A stretch of 38,777 nt of DNA from Pseudomonadota bacterium (GCA_023438785.1 JAEXQJ010000362.1:1-38777); one strand, 5' to 3'. Positions 24,732 to 33,005 are shown, counted from the first letter of the stretch. The notes: generated by a model not told the origin, from the sequence alone. A program made the numbers and translations.

Positions 24732-25117
24732 TGGCCCCTCTCCTCGCCTCGGGGGCCACCCTCCAGTGCACGATGGGCCTCGCCCCTTCGGTGTTGAGCG
24801 TGTTGCCCGTGAACCGCGTCCTGGCTGGCGCCCCGGTGGCCAACATCATGGACAGCGTGCCCTTCCTGAACATCTCGCCCTTCGGCATGTGTACCTGTCC
24901 CGCCAACCCGACCGTGGCCGCCGCGACCGCAGCGGCCATGGGCGTACCCACGCCCGCACCTTGCATCCCGACGCCGGCCGGGGCGTGGGTCCCCGGCGTG
25001 CCTACGGTTCTGGTGGGAAACATGCCCGCCGCCGACCTCAACTGTAAGCTCATCTGTGCCTTCGGCGGCGTCATCTCGGCGCTGCAGCCGGGACAGATGA
25101 CCACTCTCGGGCCATGA
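24731..25117 (+). CDS. PAAR-like (DUF4280) spike-tip protein
   Basis: A 128-residue protein of the DUF4280 PAAR-like family: ASGATLQCTMGLAPSVLSVL, VANIMDSVPFLNISPFGMC, NPTVAAATAAAMGVPTPAPC, PGVPTVLVGNMPAADL and CAFGGVISALQPGQ. Cysteines at several of the family positions could bind a metal at the cone tip. PAAR proteins cap the VgrG needle and often carry or recruit effectors; this one has no toxin extension. It overlaps the AMP-binding-fold gene (TGATG) and is followed eight bases later by tssA. Confidence 0.88.
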   Translation: MAPLLASGATLQCTMGLAPSVLSVLPVNRVLAGAPVANIMDSVPFLNISPFGMCTCPANPTVAAATAAAMGVPTPAPCIPTPAGAWVPGVPTVLVGNMPAADLNCKLICAFGGVISALQPGQMTTLGP

Positions 25118-25124
25118 GGGACTC

Positions 25125-26105
25125 ATGACTGTCGACCTGACCCGTCTGCTCGAACCCCTGGCCACCGCGGCAACGGCCGAGTTGGACGCCCTCGATGAGA
25201 GGCTGCTTGCCATCGATGGCCATGCGGCCAAGGGACGCTTCGACGAGGCGGCCCAAGCGTGTGCCAGGCTGTGGGACGACGACATCTTCGACATACGCCC
25301 GCTTCCCTACGCCCTGCATTGTGCCTTTCTGGACGGTGGCGTGCCCGGCCTCGCTGTCGCGCTACGCGTCCTCGATAATTTGCTGGGAGCGAGTCGGACC
25401 GCCCTCATGCCGGCCAAGCGACAGGAAAGCCTGGTCAACAAGAGGCTCGCCTGGCTGTTCGACACCACCGAGGAGGCCATCCGCTACCACCGCGAACAGC
25501 GCACGGCCCGCTGGGACCAGATATCGAGCACTCTGAGCGAGGCCGCTCTCAACGAAGCGCTCGCGGCCTGCGAGCGGCTCTCGCCCCATCTGGCTTCGGA
25601 TGTGACGGCGGATGCCCTGCGTGCCCTTGGTCAGCTCGTGGCCACACTGCGCGGCTTGCGTGAAGGGCAACCCGTCGAGGTCGTTTCACCCGCGCCGGCT
25701 GCCGCGGCGACGCCAGCGCCCGAACCCACGCCCACCCCCTCGCCCTGCGAGCCGTTGCCGGAGGCCGTGCCCGACACGACGGAGCGTCCTGGGCTGACAC
25801 CCATGCAGCTCCGAGTCGGCCAGCCGTTCGTCGAGCTATGCCGTCAGCTCAGCGCCGCGCAGACCCTGCTCAAGAAGAAAGATTACCTGAAAGCGGCGGT
25901 TGTCCTGGAGATGGTCAACCGCGCCATAGAGGGATTCGACCCGCGCGCCTGTTTCCCCGAGCTCTTCGCTCCCTTCGCGGCCATGGTCGCGCACTCCGCC
26001 CACGCCCTGGAAGAGGCGGGGACTGCGCAAGGGTCACCGGTGTGGCAAGCGCTGGCCCAGTACGCGAAGGTCGATCTGGGCGGCTTTGTGGGGACCAAGT
26101 CGTGA
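25125..26105 (+). CDS. tssA: TssA-like T6SS assembly protein
   Basis: A 326-residue protein. The N-terminal half has the ImpA/TssA helical outline (ARLWDDDIFDIRPLPYALHC and VALRVLDNLLGA). A Pro/Ala-rich linker spans about 188-218. The C-terminal part has FDPRACFPELFAPFAAMVA and ends VWQALAQYAKVDLGGFV, like the end of short TssA proteins. TssA proteins act at the baseplate or at the distal sheath end during assembly. The placement before tssG and tssE fits. The match is weaker than for the neighbouring genes. The start is the ATG with GAGGGA a few bases upstream; the stop overlaps tssG. Confidence 0.7.
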   Translation: MTVDLTRLLEPLATAATAELDALDERLLAIDGHAAKGRFDEAAQACARLWDDDIFDIRPLPYALHCAFLDGGVPGLAVALRVLDNLLGASRTALMPAKRQESLVNKRLAWLFDTTEEAIRYHREQRTARWDQISSTLSEAALNEALAACERLSPHLASDVTADALRALGQLVATLRGLREGQPVEVVSPAPAAAATPAPEPTPTPSPCEPLPEAVPDTTERPGLTPMQLRVGQPFVELCRQLSAAQTLLKKKDYLKAAVVLEMVNRAIEGFDPRACFPELFAPFAAMVAHSAHALEEAGTAQGSPVWQALAQYAKVDLGGFVGTKS

Positions 26106-27073
26106 ACGCCGCTTCGGCCCCGGTCCCGCTTCCCGCGACGGAGTACACGCCGATGGAGGCGCGCCTCGTCGCCGATGCGGCGCGCTTCGATTTGCGTCCG
26201 CTCATCGAGCAGCTCGCCAAGGCCAACTACCCGAACGAAGCCATCCTGTTCGAGGGCGCGAGCGAGGGAGGAGGGGCTCGTCTCGTCAAGGGGTTGCGCT
26301 TCACGAAGTCGCCCATGCGCACGGCCATCGTCACCCTGAACATGGGCCTGATGGGTGACGCCGGTCTGTTGCCCAGCTACTTCACCTGGATCGCCGAGCA
26401 CAGCCCGGAATCAAACCGCTTCTGGGATTTCATCCGCTTCTTCGAGCACCAGCTCATCGACAACCTCTTCCATGCCACCCACCCAGAGTGGGGTGAACCT
26501 TCGGTGGCCGTGCGTGACAAACAGGTGGCGCAGGAGCGGCCCTCCGTGCTCGGCGACGCCCCAGACTTCCTGCGAACCATCCTTCGCATCGCCAACCCCG
26601 CGACACCGTCCACTCTCCATTGGCTTGCGCAGATGTGCTTTCCCGAATTCGCGGTCCGTGTCGTGCGCCACTCGCTGCACGACGCGACCGATGCCTATGC
26701 CTGCCGCCTCGGCGAATCGCGACTGGATGGAACGGGAATCCTAGGTCGCGAATACAAGGCGAGTCTGGCCGGCTTCATCGTCGAGCTGACCGCCGAGGAC
26801 GAGGTGGACATGCGTGAGCGCGAGCAAGTAGACGTGGCCCTCGCACGCTTGCGCAGCCACCTCCTGCCTATCCTGGCGCCGTTCAGAATGCCCCTCATCG
26901 TCCGCCTCACCATCCTGTGGCATTCGAGCTTTGCCCGGGTGGATGGCCGCGATGACGACGACCCGAGCTTCCTGGGATACAACCGCCTGGGCGGCGACCG
27001 CGACGTGCGACACACGACCGTCATCTACAGTGGCATCACGGGACGCGACGGGCCCTGGTCGGAGGACGCGTGA
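26102..27073 (+). CDS. tssG: TssG: T6SS baseplate wedge subunit
   Basis: A 323-residue TssG/VasB-like protein. Family landmarks are the early RLVKGLRFTKSPM strand, GLLPSYFTWI, and FWDFIRFFEHQLIDNLFHA, corresponding to the LP..Y......D....FLD.FnhRl...fyra element of TssG. It should join TssF in the baseplate wedge. The GTG start overlaps the tssA stop (GTGA) and the stop overlaps tssE (TGATG), indicating coupled synthesis of the baseplate parts A, G and E. Confidence 0.78.
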   Translation: MNAASAPVPLPATEYTPMEARLVADAARFDLRPLIEQLAKANYPNEAILFEGASEGGGARLVKGLRFTKSPMRTAIVTLNMGLMGDAGLLPSYFTWIAEHSPESNRFWDFIRFFEHQLIDNLFHATHPEWGEPSVAVRDKQVAQERPSVLGDAPDFLRTILRIANPATPSTLHWLAQMCFPEFAVRVVRHSLHDATDAYACRLGESRLDGTGILGREYKASLAGFIVELTAEDEVDMREREQVDVALARLRSHLLPILAPFRMPLIVRLTILWHSSFARVDGRDDDDPSFLGYNRLGGDRDVRHTTVIYSGITGRDGPWSEDA

Positions 27074-27423
27074 TGTTTTTGTACAAGCATTTCATGAACA
27101 CGGCCGACGACGAGGATGGCGACATTCGTCGCAACATTGAGCTCGTGCTTTCGACCAAGCGGGGGTGCGGCTATTTCCTCGACAGCTTCGGTTTGAGCGA
27201 CACCGCCTTTCGCACCCCCGAGGAGGCTGTCGTGACCCTGTCGCGCGAAATCGAGGAGAACATCCGCCTGTATGAACCGCGCGTGGAGCTCGCGCGTATC
27301 AAAGAAGTCTACGATGACGATGGCCAGAAGGTGCGATTGGAGGTCGTACTCACCAAGCGTTCGGGGGGCAGGAGCCTGCGGATCGCTGTGAATCTCAAGA
27401 ATCGAGAGATCTCGTTTGCGTAA
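27073..27423 (+). CDS. tssE: TssE: gp25-like T6SS baseplate protein
   Basis: A 116-residue gp25/TssE-family protein. The signatures are IRRNIELVLSTKRGCGYFLD, the characteristic RG.G...D.FGL stretch, and SREIEENIRLYEPRVELARI, with the conserved EPR motif that starts sheath polymerisation. Length is a little shorter than many TssE proteins. It is the last gene of the coupled T6SS operon; the start is the ATG in TGATG at the tssG end. Stop TAA at 27421. Confidence 0.88.
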   Translation: MFLYKHFMNTADDEDGDIRRNIELVLSTKRGCGYFLDSFGLSDTAFRTPEEAVVTLSREIEENIRLYEPRVELARIKEVYDDDGQKVRLEVVLTKRSGGRSLRIAVNLKNREISFA

Positions 27424-27427
27424 TGCG

Positions 27428-27443
27428 CTGCCGTTGTCGGCAG
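27428..27443 (+). terminator. Perfect six-base-pair hairpin after tssE
   Basis: CTGCCG-TTGT-CGGCAG forms a six-pair stem with a four-base loop five bases after the tssE stop and 25 bases before the start of the next gene. It is not followed by a proper U-tract, so it is more likely a weak terminator, attenuator or RNA-stabilising hairpin than a full intrinsic terminator. It could set a lower dose for the downstream candidate effector. Confidence 0.4.
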
Positions 27444-27468
27444 TCTTGCAGTTGGGAGGCGAAGTCGG

Positions 27469-28257
27469 ATGCCATATAAGTACAATTCCAAGATCACCTT
27501 GACGCCCGCGAATCAGCATCAGCCCGATTGCTGCCTATCTCTGGTTACGGAGTGGCTCGTGAAAATGCGGGAGGGCGAGGCGCAGGCTATCGTCTGGTGC
27601 ACCACCGCCCACGCCGAGGAACTCGACAGCGACTTCTATGCACGCCACATCGAGACCACGAGGCGCCTGAACAGACAAGATGAGATCGACGCCGTAAGGA
27701 CGGACCAGCAAGATCTCGCTCAAGAAAGCCAGACGATGTCGGTGCAGACGCAGCAACTCCTTGCTCAGGTCCGGCAGGCCCAAATCGATCCGACGGTGGA
27801 CCGGGTGGCGCTCAGCGTTCAGGTGAGCACGTTCCGAGCGCACGCGCTCTCCAGGATGCAAGCCGTCCGGCAGCATCAGGCGAGGATCGCTGGCCTGTTA
27901 ACGGAAAGCAGACTGTACGCGGACCACCTGATGCGCAACCAGATGCAGGAAGAATGGAGCTGCAAAGCCCCTGACGATTGCACGGCCCGGCTACAGGTCG
28001 TGGCCAACCAACTGTCACCGGAGAAAAGGTATTTCATTCTCCACGTGCAGGCGCACGGACGTGGCCATGTCATCGGATTGGTTTCCACCAAGTCGAGCGG
28101 CTGCTTCTCGCCCAACGGCGATCTGTACTATTACGATCCCAACATGAAGCAGATGGTAAAGTTTCGCTCGCGGCGGGACTTTCTCCACTTCTGGGGCGTT
28201 GCTGTGGGGGACTACGAGAGTTTTGTCGGTATCACGAAGCTTCAGTCCACCCTCTGA
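27469..28257 (+). CDS. Candidate T6SS effector: YopT-like (C58-type) papain-fold cysteine protease
   Basis: A 262-residue protein with no signal peptide or membrane segment. An N-terminal QPDCCLSLVTEWL (C22, with L at +3 and W at +7) resembles the YopT/C58 nucleophile helix. GRGHVIGLV supplies H200, and LYYYDPNMKQMVKF supplies D223 in the usual (F/Y)-D-P-N setting, followed by FRSRRDFLHFW. Cys, His and Asp thus appear in family order, with a long helical, Gln-rich insert (about 60-165) between Cys and His. C58 enzymes cleave lipid-modified or other host proteins inside target cells. It has its own GGGAGG upstream and follows tssE by 45 bases. No immunity-like gene is evident next to it, which would fit a non-self (for example eukaryotic) target. 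Catalytic activity is inferred from motifs alone. Confidence 0.55.
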   Translation: MPYKYNSKITLTPANQHQPDCCLSLVTEWLVKMREGEAQAIVWCTTAHAEELDSDFYARHIETTRRLNRQDEIDAVRTDQQDLAQESQTMSVQTQQLLAQVRQAQIDPTVDRVALSVQVSTFRAHALSRMQAVRQHQARIAGLLTESRLYADHLMRNQMQEEWSCKAPDDCTARLQVVANQLSPEKRYFILHVQAHGRGHVIGLVSTKSSGCFSPNGDLYYYDPNMKQMVKFRSRRDFLHFWGVAVGDYESFVGITKLQSTL

Positions 28258-28950
28258 TTGCACCGTCCCGCATCTCGGCGTCTCGCGAGCCGACCGGGGC
28301 ATTGGGATCTCCGGACGCGCTCACCAACGACGCTCTGGCGCCTGGTCTGGCCAAGCCCCCCGCGAAGATGAGGGGAGCACGGGCACGCCTTTGAGGTGCC
28401 GGCCATGCCTTCCCGGACAGTACGGCCTACCATCGTGCTCATGCCGGTGCTGGCCGAGGACTCCCGCTTGGCCGAACGCCGGCTCGCATGGAGGGTGCTC
28501 CTCGGAGTGGCCGATAGCCAGCCCCCCGGTGCCGGAATCGCGCGCGCCCCACGCTCCGCCGCGCGAGCGGGCCCACGATGATGCCGGCCACCACAGCCAG
28601 GAGTGCCAAATCGAGTGGAGTGATGGACGGCGGCAGGCACCAGGCCAGCGCCACGCCCATAGACGCGTCGCCGCCACGGGACAGGACGCGGCGGAGTCAC
28701 TCGGCGGCCGCGGCGGGCCGGGCTCAACGGACACAGCCCTCAGCCGACCGTGCTGGGGTAAACTGTTCCGCGTGGCTAGGACTCCGGATGGCGACGCCCA
28801 GGTTAGGTCGCGGAATCGGCTCGTGCCCCTTCTTCGGCACGCGGGCTGCCGTATACCCCGGCGCAGGAAAGAGTTCCCTGACTCGCCAAACACCGGTTCG
28901 AGACCCCTAGGCGCCCTCGAAACGCGTGCCCTAGACGATGGTGGATTCCC
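28258..28950. other. About 690 bases without a convincing gene
   Basis: Several open frames cross this stretch on both strands, but they are low-complexity and lack ribosome binding sites. The most protein-like is on the minus strand at 28439-28660, beginning MGVALAWCLPPSITPLDLAL and continuing as a hydrophobic helix; it may be the remnant of a membrane protein. The region separates the candidate effector from the sensor kinase, and a promoter for the kinase presumably lies at its right end. Confidence 0.4.
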
Positions 28951-30678
28951 ATGGCATTACGGACCACGAGTGAACGGATGGTAGGAGCGAGCCAGTTTCT
29001 GGAAACCGAGGCGGTGCTGCGCGCGATCATCGAGAGCCCGCACAATATCGTGATATTCGCGCTGGACCGTGAATACCGGTACCTGGCCTTCAATGAGAAC
29101 CACTTCCGCACGATCAAGCAGATCTGGGGGGTGGAGATCCACGTGGGACTCGACATGCTGGGCGTAATCGGTCGAGATGACGACCGTGCCAAGGCTCGCT
29201 CCAACTTCGACCGCGCGCTTGCGGGAGAGAGCTTCACGGTCATCGAGGAGTACGGTGATTCACGCATAGAGCGGCGCCTTTACGAGGACGTCTACAGCCC
29301 CGTGCGCAATGCGGCGGGAGAGATCATCGGGCTCGCGGTCTACCTCACCGACGTCACCGAACAACGCCGTATCCAGCTCGAGCTGGATCGCTATCGCAGC
29401 CACCTGGAAGAGCTCGTGGATCAGCGCACGCGCGAGCTCGAGAAGGCTCACGCGACGCTCATGCATGCACAGAAGCTCGAGAGCCTGGGAGTCCTTGCTG
29501 GCGGGATCGCCCCCGACTTCAACAACCTGCTCGCGATCGTCCTTGCTCATGCCGAACTGTGCGCCCGCCATCTTGCGGAGCAGAGCGAGGGACGAACACA
29601 TGTAGCCATGATTCGTGAGGCGGCGCTCGAGGCCCGTTTGCTCACCAGGCAGCTGCTCAGTTACGCGGGCAAGGGCGAGTTCATTCTGCAAAACGTCGAT
29701 GTGAACTGCATCGTCCAGACCTTGACGCAGCTCCTGCGCGCGACGGTCAGCAAGGGCATTCGTCTCGAATGCGTGCTCTGTTCGGAGCCGCTGGTGGTCA
29801 ACGGTGATGCTGCCCAGCTACGGCAAATCGTTCTCAACCTGGTTACGAATGCCGCTGAGGCGATTGGATCGAGCCCGGGATCGATCCTGGTCCGCACTGG
29901 CCTGATGACGGCTACGCCGGATGCCTTGAGAACGGCCTGCTTCGCAAGTGAGAAGCTGAGCGGCACGTGCGCCTACCTGGAGGTCGAAGACACGGGGCCC
30001 GGGATCGGCGACGATGTGCGCGGCAAGCTCTTCGATCCCTTCTACACCACCAAATTCACGGGCCGAGGACTGGGCCTTGCTGCCGTGCTCGGCATCGTCA
30101 GGAGTCACGGCGGCGCGATCCTGCTCGAAGCAGCTCCCGTGCACGGGAGTCGCTTCCGCATCCTGCTGCCCAACGCAGATCGAGCGACGGTCGTGGGCCC
30201 CGACGTACATTCCAGCAAGCCGGGACTACGCCAAGGATTACAGACACCGCTGGTCAAAGGATTCGTGCTGGTCGTGGACGACGAGGAGACGGTCCGTGCC
30301 GCGACCGCCCAGATTCTCCGAGGCATGGGTTACTCGGTGTTCGAGGCTGATAGCGGGGCTCGTGCGTGCGGACTGCTCCGCCAGCATTACGGCGAGATCG
30401 ACCTCGTCTTGCTGGACTTTGCGATGCCAGACATGAACGGACAGCAGACCTTCCAGGAGTTGAAGAAGATTCAGCCGGAGCTGCCGATCCTGCTGCTTAC
30501 GGCATACGCCGAGACCGAGTTTGGTCGTCGGTTTCAGCCCGGGGATCTCGCCGGCTTCGTCATCAAGCCATTCACTGGTGAGGAGCTGGCCGCTGCAATC
30601 GCCGCATGCCCCTCGTTGTCACACAGGAACTCCCCGCATGCCCAGGTGAGAAATCAGGTCGATTCACGGGAGCATTAG
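28951..30678 (+). CDS. PAS-domain hybrid histidine kinase with substituted phospho-accepting histidine
   Basis: A 575-residue cytoplasmic hybrid sensor. A PAS-type sensor occupies about 20-138 (IIESPHNIVIFALDREYRYL, ending LTDVTEQRR). A coiled linker (140-175), a HisKA-like segment, an HATPase domain (about 240-408: N-box LNLVTNAAEAIG, G1 DTGPGIG, FDPFYTTKFTGRGLGL) and a receiver domain (about 436-555: VVDDEE, D489 in LLDFAMPDMNG, LLLTAY, VIKPF) follow. The H-box reads GGIAPDFNNLL instead of GGIAHDFNNLL, so residue 188 is Pro (CCC at 29512-29514) where the phosphorylated His should be. One base change from CAC explains it. The kinase may be inactive, act through ATP binding only, or carry a sequence error. 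It overlaps the convergent gene by 15 bases at the 3' end. Confidence 0.85.
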   Translation: MALRTTSERMVGASQFLETEAVLRAIIESPHNIVIFALDREYRYLAFNENHFRTIKQIWGVEIHVGLDMLGVIGRDDDRAKARSNFDRALAGESFTVIEEYGDSRIERRLYEDVYSPVRNAAGEIIGLAVYLTDVTEQRRIQLELDRYRSHLEELVDQRTRELEKAHATLMHAQKLESLGVLAGGIAPDFNNLLAIVLAHAELCARHLAEQSEGRTHVAMIREAALEARLLTRQLLSYAGKGEFILQNVDVNCIVQTLTQLLRATVSKGIRLECVLCSEPLVVNGDAAQLRQIVLNLVTNAAEAIGSSPGSILVRTGLMTATPDALRTACFASEKLSGTCAYLEVEDTGPGIGDDVRGKLFDPFYTTKFTGRGLGLAAVLGIVRSHGGAILLEAAPVHGSRFRILLPNADRATVVGPDVHSSKPGLRQGLQTPLVKGFVLVVDDEETVRAATAQILRGMGYSVFEADSGARACGLLRQHYGEIDLVLLDFAMPDMNGQQTFQELKKIQPELPILLLTAYAETEFGRRFQPGDLAGFVIKPFTGEELAAAIAACPSLSHRNSPHAQVRNQVDSREH

Positions 30679-31647
30679 GCCGGGAATTGCGACGGGTGTC
30701 GTCAGCAAAGCCGGCTGCGGAGTGCCAGCACGAAGCCCGAAAGTCCGACTGAATGCGGAGCTTATCACGTAGAGCACGTGACGGTCGCTGTGCGTTTCGC
30801 CGAAGGCAAGGCTCGAGGTCGAGTCCAGGGGAGACCCGGTGGCAAGGAGCCGGACCTCGCGATGACGATCGACGATTACGAGTGAGTCGGTTGCATTGAC
30901 CGCGACGAAGAGCGTTCCGGCATCATCGAACGCCACGCCGTCCGCTCCCCGGAGCAGAGAGTCCTGCACGACAACAGCCAGCCGGGCGTGATGATGTGCA
31001 TCCAGTGAAACACGGAGAATGCTTCCCGCGTCGGTGTTCGAAAGGTAAATAAAACGTTCGCGTTCGTCGATTGCGATTCCGTTGACCCCCATCGGCCGGA
31101 AGATAAGTGCCGGGTCATCGGGATTTCCGCGAAGGAGCGGGTCCTCCACGAAGACTTCGGGCGTGCCCCGGCGATCCAACTTCCAGACGCGACCCAGCAC
31201 CGGATCGGTGACGAAGAGGTTGCCGCGGCGGTCGAACGCCAGATCGTTGGGACTGCCGCTTGGATCCAACTCCGCGTAAACCTCGATGGATCCGGGTTGG
31301 CAGCTGCGCCATACGAAGGCGCCGGGGACTTCCGAAAGGCTCGTGCTGGCGACATAGATACATCCCTCTGGACCCACCTTCACGCCCAACGCGTAGATTG
31401 GCAGCGGCAGCGTTGCGTACACGGTCAGCTCCCCAAATATCGATCGTTTGAGGATTCGATTGCCCTCGGAGATGTAGAGGTTACCTCGATGATCCGTGGT
31501 GATCGATTCCGGCACCTCGCCCGCCGGGAAGGGCGTCTCGACTTCGAACCTCGTCGGCATCGGTCGGCAGTTTTGCGCAACTGCAGGCGATACGTTCGAG
31601 ATGACAACCAATGCCGCGGTCAACAGAAAAGATACCAACCGAATCAT
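30664..31647 (-). CDS. Secreted six-bladed beta-propeller (SMP-30/NHL-like) protein
   Basis: A 327-residue protein starting at ATG 31647 with a signal peptide MIRLVSFLLTAALVVISNVS cleaved after AVAQ. The mature part shows repeated blades such as ITTDHRGNLYISEGNRILK, NDLAFDRRGNLFVTDP, NGIAIDERERFIYLSNTD and DGVAFDDAGTLFVAVNATD, the G(I/V)A.D..G.L(Y/F)V pattern of SMP-30/gluconolactonase and NHL propellers. A metal-binding Glu/Asn/Asp set is plausible (E in SEGN, N in GSPNDLAF), so a lactonase-type hydrolase is possible, but the substrate is unknown. A longer reading begins at 31698 but would bury the signal peptide. No operon partner; it faces the kinase gene tail to tail. Confidence 0.75.
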   Translation of the reverse strand: MIRLVSFLLTAALVVISNVSPAVAQNCRPMPTRFEVETPFPAGEVPESITTDHRGNLYISEGNRILKRSIFGELTVYATLPLPIYALGVKVGPEGCIYVASTSLSEVPGAFVWRSCQPGSIEVYAELDPSGSPNDLAFDRRGNLFVTDPVLGRVWKLDRRGTPEVFVEDPLLRGNPDDPALIFRPMGVNGIAIDERERFIYLSNTDAGSILRVSLDAHHHARLAVVVQDSLLRGADGVAFDDAGTLFVAVNATDSLVIVDRHREVRLLATGSPLDSTSSLAFGETHSDRHVLYVISSAFSRTFGLRAGTPQPALLTTPVAIPGLMLP

Positions 31648-31985
31648 CACGCTATTGCCCTTTCCACTGCGGAATAGTGACACGCCGCAGTTTCGCATCT
31701 CGTAAGGTTACACGAACGTGCACCGCCCCGCAAAAATCTGCCTCCATTTTCCGGACACACGAGAGGCTTCGAGCTCTGAAGAAAGCTCGATCCGCCGCGA
31801 TGGGGACGCGCAGACTGCCGAGATGATCCTGGCATGCTTCCGCCCGCTGGCTGCCCAAGAGTACGACCTCGAATCAACGCGCCGCCGGTCGCCCCCACCA
31901 GCGGTTACCGAGAGCACGGGCGCGAGCGCAGCGAGAGCGTTGAACCCTGCCGCCGACATGGCGCCGCGCTCCAAGAAATGCGACC
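31648..31985. other. Divergent intergenic region, no gene seen
   Basis: About 340 bases between the divergently read propeller gene (minus) and the methyltransferase-like gene (plus). Open frames here do not resemble proteins. Promoters for both flanking genes presumably lie here; none could be identified by eye. Confidence 0.4.
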
Positions 31986-32666
31986 ATGACCGGCGTGCAG
32001 ACGCGTGAGCTCCGGCGCTACCTGGTCTTTGTTCTCTTTGTCATCGCGACCGTGTTCGGTCCCGCGGGCACCTTCGCTTGGCGCAACGGCTGGCTCTTCG
32101 TGGCCGTGATGTCGGCGGCGGTTGCGTCGGTGTCCTTCGGCATCTTCCGCGCGGCGCCCGAGCTGGCGCAGGAGCGACGGACGGCCGTCAAACAGGCCAA
32201 GGCCTGGGATCGCGCGATCACGCCCCTCATCACCGGGTTGCCGGTCGTCACGGTGGTGTTGGCCGGACTCGGCCGTCGCTTCGGATGGCGCCCGACATTC
32301 CCGGATTGGTCCACCTGGCCAGCCGTCACGGCCATCGCTGCGGGCTCGGCGCTCGCGTACCTGGCGATGCGGGCAAACCGCTTCTTTTCCAGCTACGTGC
32401 GCATCCAGAGCGATCGCAATCACATCGTCGTGGACGGCGGTCCGTACGCGGTCATTCGCCATCCGGGCTATGCCGGCTCGATCCTCGTCGCCTTGGCCAC
32501 GCCGGTGCTTCTCGACTCCGTGGCGGGCTTTGGGCTGGCGACCGTCACGGCCCTGCTCACGGTGCTGCGCACGCATCTCGAAGATCGGATACTGAAGCAG
32601 GGATTGCCCGGTTATCTCAGCTACAGCGACCGTGTCCGCTACCGGCTGCTGCCCCTCGTCTGGTAG
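31986..32666 (+). CDS. Isoprenylcysteine carboxyl methyltransferase-like membrane protein
   Basis: A 226-residue integral membrane protein with about four or five hydrophobic segments. The C-terminal half carries the ICMT/PEMT-type signature: an RANRFFSSYVRIQSD strand, VVDGGPYAVIRHPGYAGSIL (the G-PY--(I/V)RHP-Y-G motif that binds S-adenosylmethionine), and LRTHLEDRIL with the acidic E-D---L segment before the final YLSYSDRVRYRLLP. It probably methylates a lipid or small hydrophobic substrate at the membrane. True isoprenylcysteine methylation is not implied. It is a single-gene unit with only a weak ribosome site before the ATG. Confidence 0.82.
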   Translation: MTGVQTRELRRYLVFVLFVIATVFGPAGTFAWRNGWLFVAVMSAAVASVSFGIFRAAPELAQERRTAVKQAKAWDRAITPLITGLPVVTVVLAGLGRRFGWRPTFPDWSTWPAVTAIAAGSALAYLAMRANRFFSSYVRIQSDRNHIVVDGGPYAVIRHPGYAGSILVALATPVLLDSVAGFGLATVTALLTVLRTHLEDRILKQGLPGYLSYSDRVRYRLLPLVW

Positions 32667-33005
32667 CGCCATCGGCGGTCAGGCCGGAGCCGGAGAGTGT
32701 CCGTGGCGAGGCGGCGTTACTGCCTCCGCGCCAGCTCCATGCAAATGAGGAAGCCGGAGATTCGTGTGCAGGGGAGCGAGGTGGCGCTCAGCAGGCCGTG
32801 TACGTCCAACGCGGGGATTCACGTTACCCCCTGTGATGGCGGCTCGGCCGTCGCCCTCGGCGCCTGTGATAACCAAGTGCTGCTCAACCTCAAACGCGAC
32901 GAGCGTCTGGCTCTTCCCGCGCGGATTGCGGCCCTTCTGCACAAGGATGTCCACGACGTGCGGAGCTGTTCGGCCCAAAACGGGTTGGGTGATTCACAGC
33001 AGTGC
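32667..33005. other. Convergent intergenic region, no gene seen
   Basis: About 340 bases between two convergent genes. The open frames crossing it continue into the neighbouring esterase as antisense shadows or start with weak codons, and no protein family is recognisable. No strong terminator hairpin with a U-tract was found on either strand. Confidence 0.4.

Noticed and set aside
28890..28910. GGTTCGAGACC, resembling a tRNA T-loop
   Set aside because: The flanking bases do not form a five-pair T-stem, and no anticodon or acceptor stem could be fitted on either side.
31648..31698. Longer start for the propeller protein
   Set aside because: It would place 17 residues including basic ones ahead of a well-formed signal peptide and has no ribosome site.
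32679..32978. 99-codon minus-strand frame in the convergent gap
   Set aside because: TTG start, no ribosome site, no recognisable domain.
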